64,000 bases of DNA from Egbenema bharatensis (GCF_048077055.1 NZ_CP182236.1:4340001-4404000); one strand, 5' to 3'. Shown: positions 40,696 to 50,368, counted from the stretch's first letter. Program-made: numbers and translations. The notes: generated by a model not told the origin, from the sequence alone.

Positions 40696-42500
40696 TCCTG
40701 CCTCTGATGGTATCTGATAAATTCTATAACTTGTTTGCTTTTGAAGCTTCTGGCCATCTGCCGTAACTGCGTGGCAAAGGGAATCCACTGGCGATCGACC
40801 TGTTCCCAGTGGTGAGTTTGCTCAATAATGGCCCTGAGATCACCCATTAAAGCCAGCTTGAGTATGGTGTCTAGTTCTGGAGGTGGAGGAACCACCAGGG
40901 GGAGTGGGTTAAGGGAAGCAAGGGAGGGCATAGGCTCTAAATTCTCTGCACTCTCTAAATCCTCTGCGGTTCGATATTCCTGTTCCTCAATCCATTCTAG
41001 TCCCAGGTAAATTTGTAATTTGTCTAGCAGCTCGGCTTCCTGAATCGGTTTCGAGATAAAGTCATCGCAATACGCTTCCCGGCTCATCTGCTGGTCAAAC
41101 TCAAAGACGCTCGCTGAAATGGCAATCACAATCACATCTTGCAATTCTGGAGTAGCCCTGAGCTGGCGAGTGGTTTCAAACCCATCCATGACGGGCATCA
41201 CCAGATCCATCAAAATCGCGTGAGGCTTGAACTCCAAAGCCTTGCGTAAACCATCCTGACCGTTTGCCGCTTCCGTGACAATAAAGCCCAAAGGCTCTAA
41301 AAGATGCACCACTACCGATCGATTAAAGTCTTTATCGTCAACCACCAGGATCCGGCGTGGCTCCCCTTTGAAGCCCACGATCGACCGTAGCCCAACCTCC
41401 ACCGATTGACTAGGCTGAGATTCAGAAAGTTCAATATCAAGCCAAAAGATGCTTCCCTGTCCTGGCTGGCTCCTGACCTGAATTTCACCTCCCATGAGAT
41501 GGACGAGCTGCCGAGAAATCGCTAATCCTAACCCCGTTCCCTCAAGCTGGCTGCTGTATTCCCCCACCCGATGGAAGGGCAGAAAGATCTCCTGTAGCTG
41601 CTCCGATGCAATGCCAATTCCGGTATCTTCAATCTGAAACCGCATCTGCTCGCCGATGCCTCGATCGCTTCCAGGGGGTTGGGCGTAATGGCGACCGTAG
41701 CCCACTTTAAAGGTGACACGACCCACTTCTGTAAACTTGATGGCATTGTTCAGTAAGTTCAACAACACCTGCCGCAGTCGCTTTTCATCGGCATAGACTG
41801 AAATGGGTAAAGGAGAAAGGACTTCGTAATGCAGTGTAATTCCCTTTTGCTCCGCTCGAATTCGACAGATTTGCAGAATATCATTAAGAAAATCAGGGAA
41901 ATGAAAGTTTTTGGGGTGAAGCTCCATTTTTCGAGCTTCGATTTTCGACAAATCCAAAATATCGTCAATTAGAGCCAGGAGATGTTTCCCACACTGATAA
42001 ATTACGTTCAACCCATTTTTCTGCTGCTCCGTCAGGCTTCTCGCCTTTTTAAGAATTTGACTATATCCCAAAATGCCGTTGAGCGGAGTCCGCAGTTCAT
42101 GGCTCATGTTGGCTAAGAATTCACTCTTCGCTCGGTTTGCGACCTGGGCTGCTTCTTGAGCACGTTGGCGTTGATGGATTTCCTGCTCCAGACGTAAATT
42201 CTTTTCCTGTAATTCCAGCGTCCGTCGGGCAACTTTGGCTTCCAGGGTGCGGTTGATTTCCTCTAAGTCAGTATACAGACGAGCGTTTTCAATTGAGATT
42301 GCGACCTGGGCGGAAAGGAGCTGCAAGACTTCCAGGCGATCGGGGGTAAAGGCTCCCGTCGTCAGATTGTTTTCCAGGTAAAGCATTCCCGTGAGCTTAC
42401 CCTGGTGCAAAATAGGCGCGCATAAAACGGATTTGGGTTGCTGCTGAATGACATACGGATCGATCGCAAAAATTTCCTCGCGGGTGGCATCACTCAACAC
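40692..42500 (-). CDS. C-terminal third of giant kinase: GAF end, histidine kinase, receiver
   Basis: This open fragment (602 aa from the internal Met) begins inside a GAF domain: YVIQQQPKSVLCAPILHQGK and TGMLYLENNLTTGAFTPD. It contains a coiled linker and the H-box AKSEFLANMSHELRTPLNG. The N-box is VLLNLLNNAIKFTEVG and the G-boxes are IEDTGIGIAS and GTGLGLAISRQLVHLMGG. The receiver follows (RILVVDDKDFNRSVVVHLLE, phospho-Asp in ILMDLVMPVMDG). The tail ATQLRQMARSFKSKQVIEFI is typical of such hybrids. The true start is upstream across the frameshift at 42515-42516. The TGA overlaps the downstream ATG of the hybrid kinase. Confidence 0.88.
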   Translation of the reverse strand: MLSDATREEIFAIDPYVIQQQPKSVLCAPILHQGKLTGMLYLENNLTTGAFTPDRLEVLQLLSAQVAISIENARLYTDLEEINRTLEAKVARRTLELQEKNLRLEQEIHQRQRAQEAAQVANRAKSEFLANMSHELRTPLNGILGYSQILKKARSLTEQQKNGLNVIYQCGKHLLALIDDILDLSKIEARKMELHPKNFHFPDFLNDILQICRIRAEQKGITLHYEVLSPLPISVYADEKRLRQVLLNLLNNAIKFTEVGRVTFKVGYGRHYAQPPGSDRGIGEQMRFQIEDTGIGIASEQLQEIFLPFHRVGEYSSQLEGTGLGLAISRQLVHLMGGEIQVRSQPGQGSIFWLDIELSESQPSQSVEVGLRSIVGFKGEPRRILVVDDKDFNRSVVVHLLEPLGFIVTEAANGQDGLRKALEFKPHAILMDLVMPVMDGFETTRQLRATPELQDVIVIAISASVFEFDQQMSREAYCDDFISKPIQEAELLDKLQIYLGLEWIEEQEYRTAEDLESAENLEPMPSLASLNPLPLVVPPPPELDTILKLALMGDLRAIIEQTHHWEQVDRQWIPFATQLRQMARSFKSKQVIEFIRYHQRQE

Positions 42501-45370
42501 GACAGGGGTTTGAGTTCGGCCACATAGTGAATAATGGAGTGGGGCAGGAGTAGGCGATCGTCGGTGGCATCAAAGGGAATGGCTTGCTGGACAGCGATCG
42601 ATTCTGCATTAATGGTGCCCGATGCTTCAACTAACCATTGCCCCGCCTGTTCCAACAGCAAAAACCCCTTTTCGCCCCCTGCACTTTCCAGCACAATTTG
42701 CATCAGCTTCGTCAACAAATTGCCCAATACGATTTCGCCAGACAGTGCCTGCGAGGCTTTCATAACGGTTGCTAAGTCCAGGGTAAAGCCTGATGAGTGA
42801 GAGCTTCCATCGGTAGTTGCAGCAGGCGTTTCTCTGCTTCTATCTGACTGTAATCCTTGAGGCAGCAGTTGACCATACTGCGCTTCCAATGCGTTAACCT
42901 TCACCGTGGCTCCCCAACGCAGGTAGCCATAGTAGGCCTCTACCAGGTAAAGTTGGGCAATCTTGTCTCGGTTCTGGGAAAAATAAAAGGCAGCAGCCAG
43001 TTCATTGGCCAGGGCAGCTTCCTGGATAAAGCGATACTTATTGGCTCCTGCAATAGCGCGATCGTACAACTCGGTTGCTTGCCAATAAGCCCCTAAGATG
43101 CGAGCCTTCTCTGCCTCAACTAAATCAAACTTATGCTGAAAATTCATGGGTGCATGATCGGCCCAATCTCGCATTCTGGCTTGATTTTGATTCACGCGCT
43201 CCAACCAGTTTTCTTGTTGAGTGTGTGAAGCCTGGGGATAGGAGGCCAGGTGGGCCAGGGAATCATAGAAATAAAATATCGGAACAACCAAAAAAGCCTT
43301 AACACCATCCAAATATTGCTCTGCCTGCAGGGCATTTTCTACGGCAATTTGATATTCTCCAAACAAACAGCAGAGGATTAATTTATTGAGATACAGGTAG
43401 TGAAGTGCTGTACGATCGTTTGCTTTTTGCAAAATCGGCAGAGCGGCTGTTTCGTGATAAGCTTCACCCAGCAAACAGCATGGATTTTGCGAAGGCTGGA
43501 GTAGGTTTAAAACAGCCTGTTGAAAAATTTGATTCCAGCTCAGAGTATTTTCCTGTTTCAGTTGAGCTAAAGACTCACCGATCGCCGCCAGATCTTGTTC
43601 TAAATCAGACAATTCTTCTCCAGCGAAATAGGAATGCTGTCCCTTTTGTTGAAGGGCATAGCTACCGTATTCAAACTGACCATTTTCCAAGCCGCTAGCA
43701 TAACCTGCCTGCAATAGGGGCAACGTTTCCCGAACGTGAACCTTGCCGTGCATCGTACAGGAACCTGCAACAAAACAGATACTGGCCTTCAGTTCTAAAA
43801 CATCAAATTGTTCAACCAACCTGAGAGCCAACTGACCAAATTTGTAAGCTGATTCAATGTCTGCAAGAATGCCATTTAAGATCACTCCATAACACACATA
43901 GCCATAGGCAGAAAATGGAGCGTTACCATAGCGTACCGATAGATTAACCTGTTCGCAAACCACCAGGGGGAACAGGGCTGGAGCCGCCTGATAGGTGGGA
44001 GAACCCAAACGGGTGAGCATTCGCAGGGCAGTTAGCTTCTCTGTATCGGTCATTAAGGGCAAATGAATCAAGTCATCGATATTTTGATCGCCCAGGTAAG
44101 TCGCAGTTTGAGTCAACGTTTGCTGAATATCCTCAATGCTGGGCGATTCAGGTAGCCTAATATTCAGTAATTCCAGGGCTTGTAAACCAATCTTAACTGC
44201 TTCCAATTGTTTCACTTGCGCCATACAAGCCTGGGTCTTCACCTCATAAACTTTTAGCTGATCGATCGTTGTTTTTGCTTGTTCTAAAATGATCGCAGCC
44301 CACCGTTCCATTTGCTCAAATTCACCATTCAAATAGGCGGTTTCTACTCCTAATTCATAGAGGGCTAGAGTCAGGTCGTATTGCTTTTGCCAGCAATCCT
44401 GATCCAACAGCTCTATGCCCACCTTGAGATACCGAATCGCCGATTCGTAGGCCGCCGCCGATTTTGCTTTCTGACCGGCAATCAAATTGAGTTCAGTCAG
44501 TTCTTGTTTTTGAGTAGCTGAAGTGAGTAAGTCGGTTCCGTAATTCAGTTGATTGACCAGGGCAAAGATATGCTCTTTTTGGTCTTCAACCGGGGTATTG
44601 TGCAGAAGCAACTGTCCGATTCTAAAGTGCGTCTCTTTTCGCTGTGAATCTGGAATCAAAGAGTAGGCTGCTTGCTGAACCCGATCGTGTAAAAATCGAT
44701 AGCTGACCGTAATCCAATCCACTTGCAGAATTGGGGACTCAAGATCCAAAACAAGCGGCGTTTTATAAGCGTCCGAGAGGGGCACAATTAAACCAGCTTG
44801 TAGGGCTTCCCATAGTTCCTGAGCTGTTTCCGGCTGCGACTTTTGATTGACGATCGCCAACACCTCCAGGGTGAATTTATCCCCGATACAGGATGCTAAT
44901 TTCAGAACCGTCTGCGTGGTTGCAGAGAGTTTCTGCATCTGCTGAATCATCAACTCAACCACATTATCCGTCATGTCTGTGGTTTGAAGGCGATCGATAT
45001 CCCACTGCCAGTGGCCTGTAGTAAAGTTAAACTCCAGCAAGCGTTTCTGATACAGCGATTTGAGAAACTGAGTCAGGAAAAACGGATTGCCCTGGGTTTT
45101 ACGAAATACCAGTTCAGCCAGGGGTTGAGTTTGCCTGCGATCGCTATGGAGCGTGTCGCTAATCAGGTGATTCACATGATCTAAAGTCAACGGCTGAAGC
45201 ACGATCGTTTTGATCAGGGCACCTGTTTGCTGAAGGTCTGTCACGCTTGCCATCAGGGGATGAGCCGAACTCACTTCGTTATCCCGATACGCACCGATCA
45301 GCAATAAATACTGACGATTGGATTCACGCATGAGTAACTGAATCAGCTTCAGGGAGGCCAGTTGGCCCAC
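42494..45370 (-). CDS. Middle third of giant kinase: ATPase second half, helical region, GAF first half
   Basis: The fragment (958 aa) starts just after the Walker B motif (LASLKLIQLLMRESNRQYLL, IGAYRDNEV sensor). It continues as the ATPase lid (VFRKTQGNPFFLTQFLKSL), then about 600 residues of helical repeats (TPR/SEL-like, such as FNSAYESAIRYLKVGIELL-type units). The N-terminal half of a GAF domain completes it (LLTKLMQIVLESAGGEKGFL). It breaks off at HSIIHYVAE, with LKPLSC as an out-of-frame tail. It is not an independent gene. Confidence 0.85.
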   Translation of the reverse strand: MGQLASLKLIQLLMRESNRQYLLLIGAYRDNEVSSAHPLMASVTDLQQTGALIKTIVLQPLTLDHVNHLISDTLHSDRRQTQPLAELVFRKTQGNPFFLTQFLKSLYQKRLLEFNFTTGHWQWDIDRLQTTDMTDNVVELMIQQMQKLSATTQTVLKLASCIGDKFTLEVLAIVNQKSQPETAQELWEALQAGLIVPLSDAYKTPLVLDLESPILQVDWITVSYRFLHDRVQQAAYSLIPDSQRKETHFRIGQLLLHNTPVEDQKEHIFALVNQLNYGTDLLTSATQKQELTELNLIAGQKAKSAAAYESAIRYLKVGIELLDQDCWQKQYDLTLALYELGVETAYLNGEFEQMERWAAIILEQAKTTIDQLKVYEVKTQACMAQVKQLEAVKIGLQALELLNIRLPESPSIEDIQQTLTQTATYLGDQNIDDLIHLPLMTDTEKLTALRMLTRLGSPTYQAAPALFPLVVCEQVNLSVRYGNAPFSAYGYVCYGVILNGILADIESAYKFGQLALRLVEQFDVLELKASICFVAGSCTMHGKVHVRETLPLLQAGYASGLENGQFEYGSYALQQKGQHSYFAGEELSDLEQDLAAIGESLAQLKQENTLSWNQIFQQAVLNLLQPSQNPCCLLGEAYHETAALPILQKANDRTALHYLYLNKLILCCLFGEYQIAVENALQAEQYLDGVKAFLVVPIFYFYDSLAHLASYPQASHTQQENWLERVNQNQARMRDWADHAPMNFQHKFDLVEAEKARILGAYWQATELYDRAIAGANKYRFIQEAALANELAAAFYFSQNRDKIAQLYLVEAYYGYLRWGATVKVNALEAQYGQLLPQGLQSDRSRETPAATTDGSSHSSGFTLDLATVMKASQALSGEIVLGNLLTKLMQIVLESAGGEKGFLLLEQAGQWLVEASGTINAESIAVQQAIPFDATDDRLLLPHSIIHYVAELKPLSC

Positions 45371-46770
45371 TGCAGGTCGTCTAGAAAGAGCACCAGTGGA
45401 TGTTCAGGCTGAGTGAAGACGGCAATAAACTGCTGAAAGATGCGATTGAAGCGATTTTGGGATTCCGCCGATCCAAGCTGAGGGACAGGCGGCTGGGGCC
45501 CAATCAGTTGCTCAACTTCGGGAATCACTTCTATAATTACTTGCCCACTCACCCCCAACGCCGCCAGAAGTTGCGATCGCCAGTGCTGCAACACCTCTGT
45601 ACGTTCAGTCAAAAGTTGGCGAATCAATTCCTGAAAAGCCTGAATCAGTGCTGCATAGGGAATGTTGCGCTTCAATTGATCAAATTTACCCGAAATAAAA
45701 TAGCCTTGCTGTGGCAAAGCGGCATGGTTCGCATTGCGGGCAATGGACTGATGAATTTCGTTCACCAACGAGGACTTGCCAATGCCAGAGTAACCGCTCA
45801 CCAGGATCATCTCGGCTGCCCCCTGACTGACGCGATCGAAGGCTGCCATCAGGGTGGCCACTTCCGGCTGTCGGCCGTACAGCTTTTGGGGAATGGAAAA
45901 CTGGCTAAACAAATCGAGTTGTCCGACCTGGAACTGGGAAAAGTCTCCAGAGGATTCGACTAGCCGCAGCACTGCTTCCAGGTCTGCCTTTAACCCCAGC
46001 GCACTTTGGTAACGTTCTTCTGCCGTTTTAGCAAGCAGCTTCATCACAATGGCATCCACAGCGGGCGGCAGGGCGGGATTGAAGTGGCTGGGTGGAGGTG
46101 GAATTCTGGCAATATGACAGTGGATTAACTCCAGGGGATCGGTTGCGGTGAAGGGTAATTGTCCTGTCAAGAGTTCATAGCAGGTGACACCCAAACTATA
46201 AAAGTCGCTGCGGTAATCGATCGATCGGTTCATTCTACCCGTTTGCTCTGGAGACATATACTCCAGCGTGCCTTCCAACAGGCGAGGAGGGTTGACTGTC
46301 TGACTTTCACTAGACAGGCAGGAACATAGACTGAGATCAATCAAAAGCAGCGACTGATGACGATTGATCAGAATCGTGTCGGGTTTGATATCCTTGTGAA
46401 TGATGGGGTGGCGATGCAGTTCGGCTAAGGTTGCAGAGAGTTGAATCGCAATGGGCAAAAATTGATGCAGCGTCAGGGGTTGAGTCTGAATCAGCCGCTT
46501 GAGGGGGATACCCGCAAAGTCAGATAAAACCAGGATCAGCGCATTCTGACTGTCCAGGCTGAGGGGTTGGGCAATACCCTGAATCGTTAAACCTTGTAAG
46601 ACCTGATATTCATGCTTGAGACGAGTTAAGTCTTCGATCGAGGGATAGTCCGCCTTCAGGGACTTAATGATCACAGGTTGGCGATCCGCATTCCGCAGGG
46701 CCCGGTGAACCACCGCGCCAGTGCTCTCATATAGCAATTCAACTAAGGTGTATCCAGCGATCGGGCGCAT
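45349..46770 (-). CDS. N-terminal quarter of giant kinase: Ser/Thr kinase and start of ATPase
   Basis: The fragment (473 aa) has a Ser/Thr kinase domain at residues 5-270: PVIIKSLKADYPS, the catalytic loop IIHKDIKPDTILIN, LIDLSLCS replacing DFG, and GTLEYMSPEQTGRMNRSIDY. An ATPase with Walker A VSGYSGIGKSSLVNEIHQS (about 325) and Walker B VLFLDDLQWA follows. The frame ends NWPP where homologues continue DLASLKL. The kinase has DLS at the metal-binding aspartate motif, as family members do. The ATG at 46770 is the start. Confidence 0.88.
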   Translation of the reverse strand: MRPIAGYTLVELLYESTGAVVHRALRNADRQPVIIKSLKADYPSIEDLTRLKHEYQVLQGLTIQGIAQPLSLDSQNALILVLSDFAGIPLKRLIQTQPLTLHQFLPIAIQLSATLAELHRHPIIHKDIKPDTILINRHQSLLLIDLSLCSCLSSESQTVNPPRLLEGTLEYMSPEQTGRMNRSIDYRSDFYSLGVTCYELLTGQLPFTATDPLELIHCHIARIPPPPSHFNPALPPAVDAIVMKLLAKTAEERYQSALGLKADLEAVLRLVESSGDFSQFQVGQLDLFSQFSIPQKLYGRQPEVATLMAAFDRVSQGAAEMILVSGYSGIGKSSLVNEIHQSIARNANHAALPQQGYFISGKFDQLKRNIPYAALIQAFQELIRQLLTERTEVLQHWRSQLLAALGVSGQVIIEVIPEVEQLIGPQPPVPQLGSAESQNRFNRIFQQFIAVFTQPEHPLVLFLDDLQWANWPP

Positions 46771-47018
46771 TGCTTGCTTCTCTTGCCGAAGACATCAGTA
46801 TATCAAATCGAATTTTGGGCGACCTGTTTCAGCTTTCTCTCCAGCAGCATGATCAGCCAGGTGTATGGCAGCTCCAGGAGGGCAGGGTTGAGCAATTTGT
46901 TTCAATTCCATTCCCACAGACTATAGTGGTGAAGGCGGTAGACGCATCCCGATCGCAGCAGTCAGTCGTCAGGACTGATGCAGTAACCGCCCATCTAACC
47001 TCTGACTCTTCTCCTCTC

Positions 47019-48824
47019 ATGCGCGATTTCATTAAATATACGCTGGCTACTTTTGTCGGACTGGTTGCCTTTGCTACCTTCAGTGCCGCTGGGCTGTTCA
47101 CGCTGCTGGTGATTTTGATTGCCTCTGCATCCCAGGAAACGTCCACCAGAGTGGAAGATGACTCAATCCTGACCTTTGATTTGTCTCAACCGATTACGGA
47201 TTCAGCGGCTCCCATGCGTCCAGAGGATTTGTTAGGCGCGAGTTTGGCGGATAGTAGTTTGCGGCGGCCCCTGTCTTTACGATCGGTGCTGAATGGGATT
47301 GAACAAGCTGCGACAGACGATCGAATTATTGGGTTGTATTTGCAGGGTAGCCTGAGCCAGGCAGGCATTGACTCTGGGTTTGGCACCTTGCGCGAGGTGC
47401 GGGAAGCTCTGGAAACCTTCCGTGAAAGTGGTAAACCGATCTACGCCTATCTAGGAGAGGGTTGGCAGGAGCAAGATTACTACCTGACCTCGGTGGCGGA
47501 TACGATCGTGCAGCATCCTAGCGGTTTACTGGAACTGAATGGCTTTAGCTCAGAAGGAATCTTTTTTGCAGATGCCCTCGATCGGTTTGGCGTGGGGATG
47601 CAAGTGTTGCGGGTGGGAGAGTATAAGTCTGCCGTTGAACCCTTTATCCAAAACGATCGCAGTCCAGAAGACCAGGAGCAAACCCAGCAACTGTTGACGG
47701 ATTTGTGGAATGAATTTCTGAATGTGGCCTCAGAAAATCGAGAAATTACGCCCCAGCAGCTACAAACCATAGCCGATCAGCAAGCCATTTTGCTTTCCGA
47801 TCAGGCGGAAGCAGCCGGTTTGGTCGATCGCATTGCCTACGAAGACGAAATCACTACGGAACTGCGGGAATTGACGGGGGATGTAGACGACTCAGATTCC
47901 TTCCGCCAAATTAGCCTATCCCGCTATGCCGATGCCAACCAGAGCCAGCAACGGTCTTCCAGCAACCGAATTGCGGTGGTTTATGCCCAGGGAGATATCG
48001 TTTCTGGTTCTGGAACCGGTCAGTCGATCGGCGGGACTTCACTGACAGAAACCCTGCGAACCGTGCGTCAGGATGATGAAATTCAGGCGGTGGTGTTGCG
48101 GATCAACAGTCCAGGAGGCAGTGCGACGGCCTCTGAACAGATTGCGCGGGAAGTGCAGCTGATCGCCCAGGAAAAACCGTTGATTGTTTCCATGGGCAAC
48201 TATGCTGCATCGGGAGGTTATCAAATTGCTGCCTACGGGAATCAAATTTTTGCATCTCCCGGAACGGTGACCGGATCCATTGGCGTATACGGTTTGCTTC
48301 CCAATTTTCAAGACATTGCGAATGAAAACGGAATTACCTGGGATAGTGTTAACACCGCAGAATACGCTGATATCGGCACCATCTCCCGTCCCAAAACTCC
48401 TGAGGAATTGGCGATCGTCCAGCGAGTAGTAGACCAGATTTACGATCGATTTCTGACTATGGTTTCAGATTCCCGCGATCTACCCAGGGCAGAGGTGAGT
48501 GAAATTGCTCAGGGTCGGGTCTGGTCGGGGATCACGGCGCAACAGCTTGGACTGGTAGACGAACTGGGGGGGCTGGAGGATGCAATTCAGGCAGCAGCAG
48601 TGGCAGCGGATTTAGGCGATGATTGGCAGGTGGATGAGTACCCGAAATCAACGGGACTCTGGTTTGAGTCACTCTTCAGCAGCCGGTTTGCCACAACCCA
48701 CGATCCGATCGATCCGCTCAGTCAAGAATTGTTTAACCTGCAAGCCGATCTGGAGGCATTGCAATTGTTGAATGATCCCCTGGGGGTCTATGCCCGATTG
48801 CCCTTCGGCTCACGTATTCGCTAG
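47019..48824 (+). CDS. sppA: Signal peptide peptidase A, protease IV type
   Basis: SppA is a membrane protease that degrades cleaved signal peptides. The 601-aa long form has a single N-terminal membrane anchor (LATFVGLVAFATFSAAGLFT). The two SppA domains follow: the first with the catalytic Lys in RVGEYKSAVEPFI, the second with the nucleophile Ser in MGNYAASGGYQIAAYG, plus LRINSPGGSATASEQIA. In cyanobacteria SppA has been linked to phycobilisome breakdown in response to light and nutrients. The next gene, cpcS, is a phycobiliprotein lyase. ATG 47019 (MRDFIKYTL) is chosen; the frame extends to 46770 without a ribosome site. Confidence 0.93.
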   Translation: MRDFIKYTLATFVGLVAFATFSAAGLFTLLVILIASASQETSTRVEDDSILTFDLSQPITDSAAPMRPEDLLGASLADSSLRRPLSLRSVLNGIEQAATDDRIIGLYLQGSLSQAGIDSGFGTLREVREALETFRESGKPIYAYLGEGWQEQDYYLTSVADTIVQHPSGLLELNGFSSEGIFFADALDRFGVGMQVLRVGEYKSAVEPFIQNDRSPEDQEQTQQLLTDLWNEFLNVASENREITPQQLQTIADQQAILLSDQAEAAGLVDRIAYEDEITTELRELTGDVDDSDSFRQISLSRYADANQSQQRSSSNRIAVVYAQGDIVSGSGTGQSIGGTSLTETLRTVRQDDEIQAVVLRINSPGGSATASEQIAREVQLIAQEKPLIVSMGNYAASGGYQIAAYGNQIFASPGTVTGSIGVYGLLPNFQDIANENGITWDSVNTAEYADIGTISRPKTPEELAIVQRVVDQIYDRFLTMVSDSRDLPRAEVSEIAQGRVWSGITAQQLGLVDELGGLEDAIQAAAVAADLGDDWQVDEYPKSTGLWFESLFSSRFATTHDPIDPLSQELFNLQADLEALQLLNDPLGVYARLPFGSRIR

Positions 48825-48919
48825 ATTCAGACTGTAAAATCCTCCTTTGTCAATAAGCATTGGTGTAAGATGAAGAGTGGCAGGAGCCGATAGAAACGTT
48901 TTGTACTTCCTTCGCCCTC

Positions 48920-49486
48920 ATGAACATCGTCGAGTTTTTTGAACAAAGTTCCGGTAAGTGGTTTTCTCAGCGCACCAGCCATCATCTGGCATTTAAGCAG
49001 ACGGAAGGCGGCAAGTCTGACCTCACCATTGAAATGCTGCCCAAGGATGATCCAGCAGTGATTCAACTTTGCCAGCAGTACGAAATCGATCCATCCCTGG
49101 CCCTCTGCGGTGCACGGGTTAGTTGGGACGGCACGATGGAGTGGGATGAGGAGAAGCATAACGGCTCTACCGTGCTGGTTCCTGTTGCCGATCCCAATAA
49201 CCCAAATGAAGGCAAACTGCTGCGGGAAACGGGATATGCCGAAAAAGCTCCGGTGGCAGGGCGGTACGTTATGGGTGGGGATGATGCCCTGACATTGATT
49301 ACCGAATACGAAACCATGTACTCCGAGGAGCGGCTCTGGTTTGCCAGCCCGAATCTCCGCCTGCGAACCAGCATTCTCAAGCGGTTTGGTGGGTTCAGTA
49401 TGGCTTCTTTCTGCTCCGAAATTCGCATGGGCGGTGGGCAACCTGCCAAGGCTGCTAGTGAAGCCAGTGCTCAACCCCAGGCGTAG
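48920..49486 (+). CDS. cpcS: CpcS/CpeS-type phycobiliprotein lyase
   Basis: These lyases are lipocalin-like beta barrels that attach phycocyanobilin to Cys-84-type sites of phycobiliproteins. The 188-aa protein has the family start NIVEFFEQSSGKWFSQRTSH, a chromophore-pocket VSWDGTMEWDEEKHNGSTVL and a later ETMYSEERLWFASPNLRLRT, finishing the barrel at FGGFSMASFCSEIRMGGG. The Ala/Gln-rich tail is extra. ATG 48920 is clear. It follows sppA by 95 bp on the same strand; both relate to phycobilisomes. Whether the partner is phycocyanin or another phycobiliprotein is not readable. Confidence 0.93.
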   Translation: MNIVEFFEQSSGKWFSQRTSHHLAFKQTEGGKSDLTIEMLPKDDPAVIQLCQQYEIDPSLALCGARVSWDGTMEWDEEKHNGSTVLVPVADPNNPNEGKLLRETGYAEKAPVAGRYVMGGDDALTLITEYETMYSEERLWFASPNLRLRTSILKRFGGFSMASFCSEIRMGGGQPAKAASEASAQPQA

Positions 49487-49523
49487 GATTGTGAATTAAA
49501 TCACCTGTCCATCATGCTGCTTT

Positions 49524-49608
49524 GTTGACTGGGCAGGCAAGATGCCTACCTCACAAGAGTTTCTGCTTGGATGACTGGGCGGGCAAGATGCCTACCCCAC
49601 AAGAGTTT
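49524..49608 (-). repeat. Two inverted family A repeats in tandem
   Basis: TTGACTGGGCAGGCAAGATG (49524) and GACTGGGCGGGCAAGATGCC (49573) each end in CACAAGAGTTT. They are reverse-complement copies of the 63-100 element, 11 bp apart, after cpcS. Confidence 0.82.
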
Positions 49609-49643
49609 CAGATGATTCAATTTGCATTCCTTAGAGTTGTGAA

Positions 49644-50357
49644 TTAAATCGCAGCAGAATAGGCTTCATCTACCTTCAGGGTCGTTCCTGTAATCACCCT
49701 GGCATCGTCTGAAAGCAAAAATGCTACCGCTTTGGCCAATTCAGCATAGCGGACAGGGCGACCCAGCATCAGTTCCGGAACTTCCCAACCCTCCAACTCA
49801 TCCATGCTATCTGCGACAAAGAATGGCGCGATCGATACCATCCGAATCCGATCGCCTCGATATCGTTTGGCATAGAGCTTGGTGAATCCTTCCATCGCAG
49901 CGCGGAGGGTGCCGCTGAAGGGCGTGCCCAAGCTGGGCTCCTGGGAATCGCAGGCAGAAATATTGACGATCGCCCCACCCCCTTGTTTTTGCATCGGTTC
50001 GGTCACCCATCGCGCCAACCGCACCACGCTGAGAAACAGCATCTCAAACTGTTCCAGCCACTGATCATCAGAAATCGACAGCAAGTCTGGCCGAGGCGGA
50101 TCGGCAAAACTATTCACCACTGCATCAATCCGCCCCCAGCGATCGAGGGTCATAGTCACTAATTGCTGCAAATCATCGGGGTTCGTCATGGAACCTTGCA
50201 TGGCAATTCCGTTCAGCTCCGTCGCCAGATCAAGAATGCTGGACGATCGAGCGATTAAAGCCACCCGATAACCCTGGGCCGCTAATTCCCTGGCACAACC
50301 TCGACCGATTCCCTGGCTGGCAGCAGTGACGATCGCCACCTTTTCCTGGCTTGTCAT
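49644..50357 (-). CDS. Short-chain dehydrogenase/reductase
   Basis: The 237-aa protein is a classical SDR: nucleotide-binding VTAASQGIGRGCARELAAQG (TGxxxGxG form), VVNSFADPP, the catalytic Ser in ISACDSQE and YxxxK in KLYAKRYRG. Substrate is not visible. It is divergent from the Cys-rich regulator gene, 90 bp apart, so that regulator is its likely controller. The start ATG 50357 has weak ribosome-site support. Confidence 0.88.
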   Translation of the reverse strand: MTSQEKVAIVTAASQGIGRGCARELAAQGYRVALIARSSSILDLATELNGIAMQGSMTNPDDLQQLVTMTLDRWGRIDAVVNSFADPPRPDLLSISDDQWLEQFEMLFLSVVRLARWVTEPMQKQGGGAIVNISACDSQEPSLGTPFSGTLRAAMEGFTKLYAKRYRGDRIRMVSIAPFFVADSMDELEGWEVPELMLGRPVRYAELAKAVAFLLSDDARVITGTTLKVDEAYSAAI

Positions 50358-50368
50358 GATCTTGCCCT

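Larger units (their letters stand above)
40692..46770 (-). pseudogene. Giant Ser/Thr kinase-AAA-GAF-histidine kinase-REC gene broken by two frameshifts
   Basis: Three adjacent open frames read end to end as one protein. The span of 6079 bases needs exactly two inserted bases to become 2026 codons plus stop. The order is Ser/Thr kinase, Walker A/B ATPase, long alpha-helical (TPR-like) region, GAF, HisKA, HATPase and receiver. This is the architecture of cyanobacterial trifunctional Ser/Thr kinase-ATP-binding-histidine-kinase proteins. Breaks are at about 45363-45365 (AAC for AACC in the coding strand) and 42515-42516 (GAAC for GAAAC). The three fragments are listed separately. If the breaks are sequencing errors, this is an intact gene. 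Confidence 0.85.

Noticed and set aside
46770..47018. Extension of sppA upstream to 46770
   Set aside because: No family similarity or ribosome site; the membrane anchor starts at 47019.
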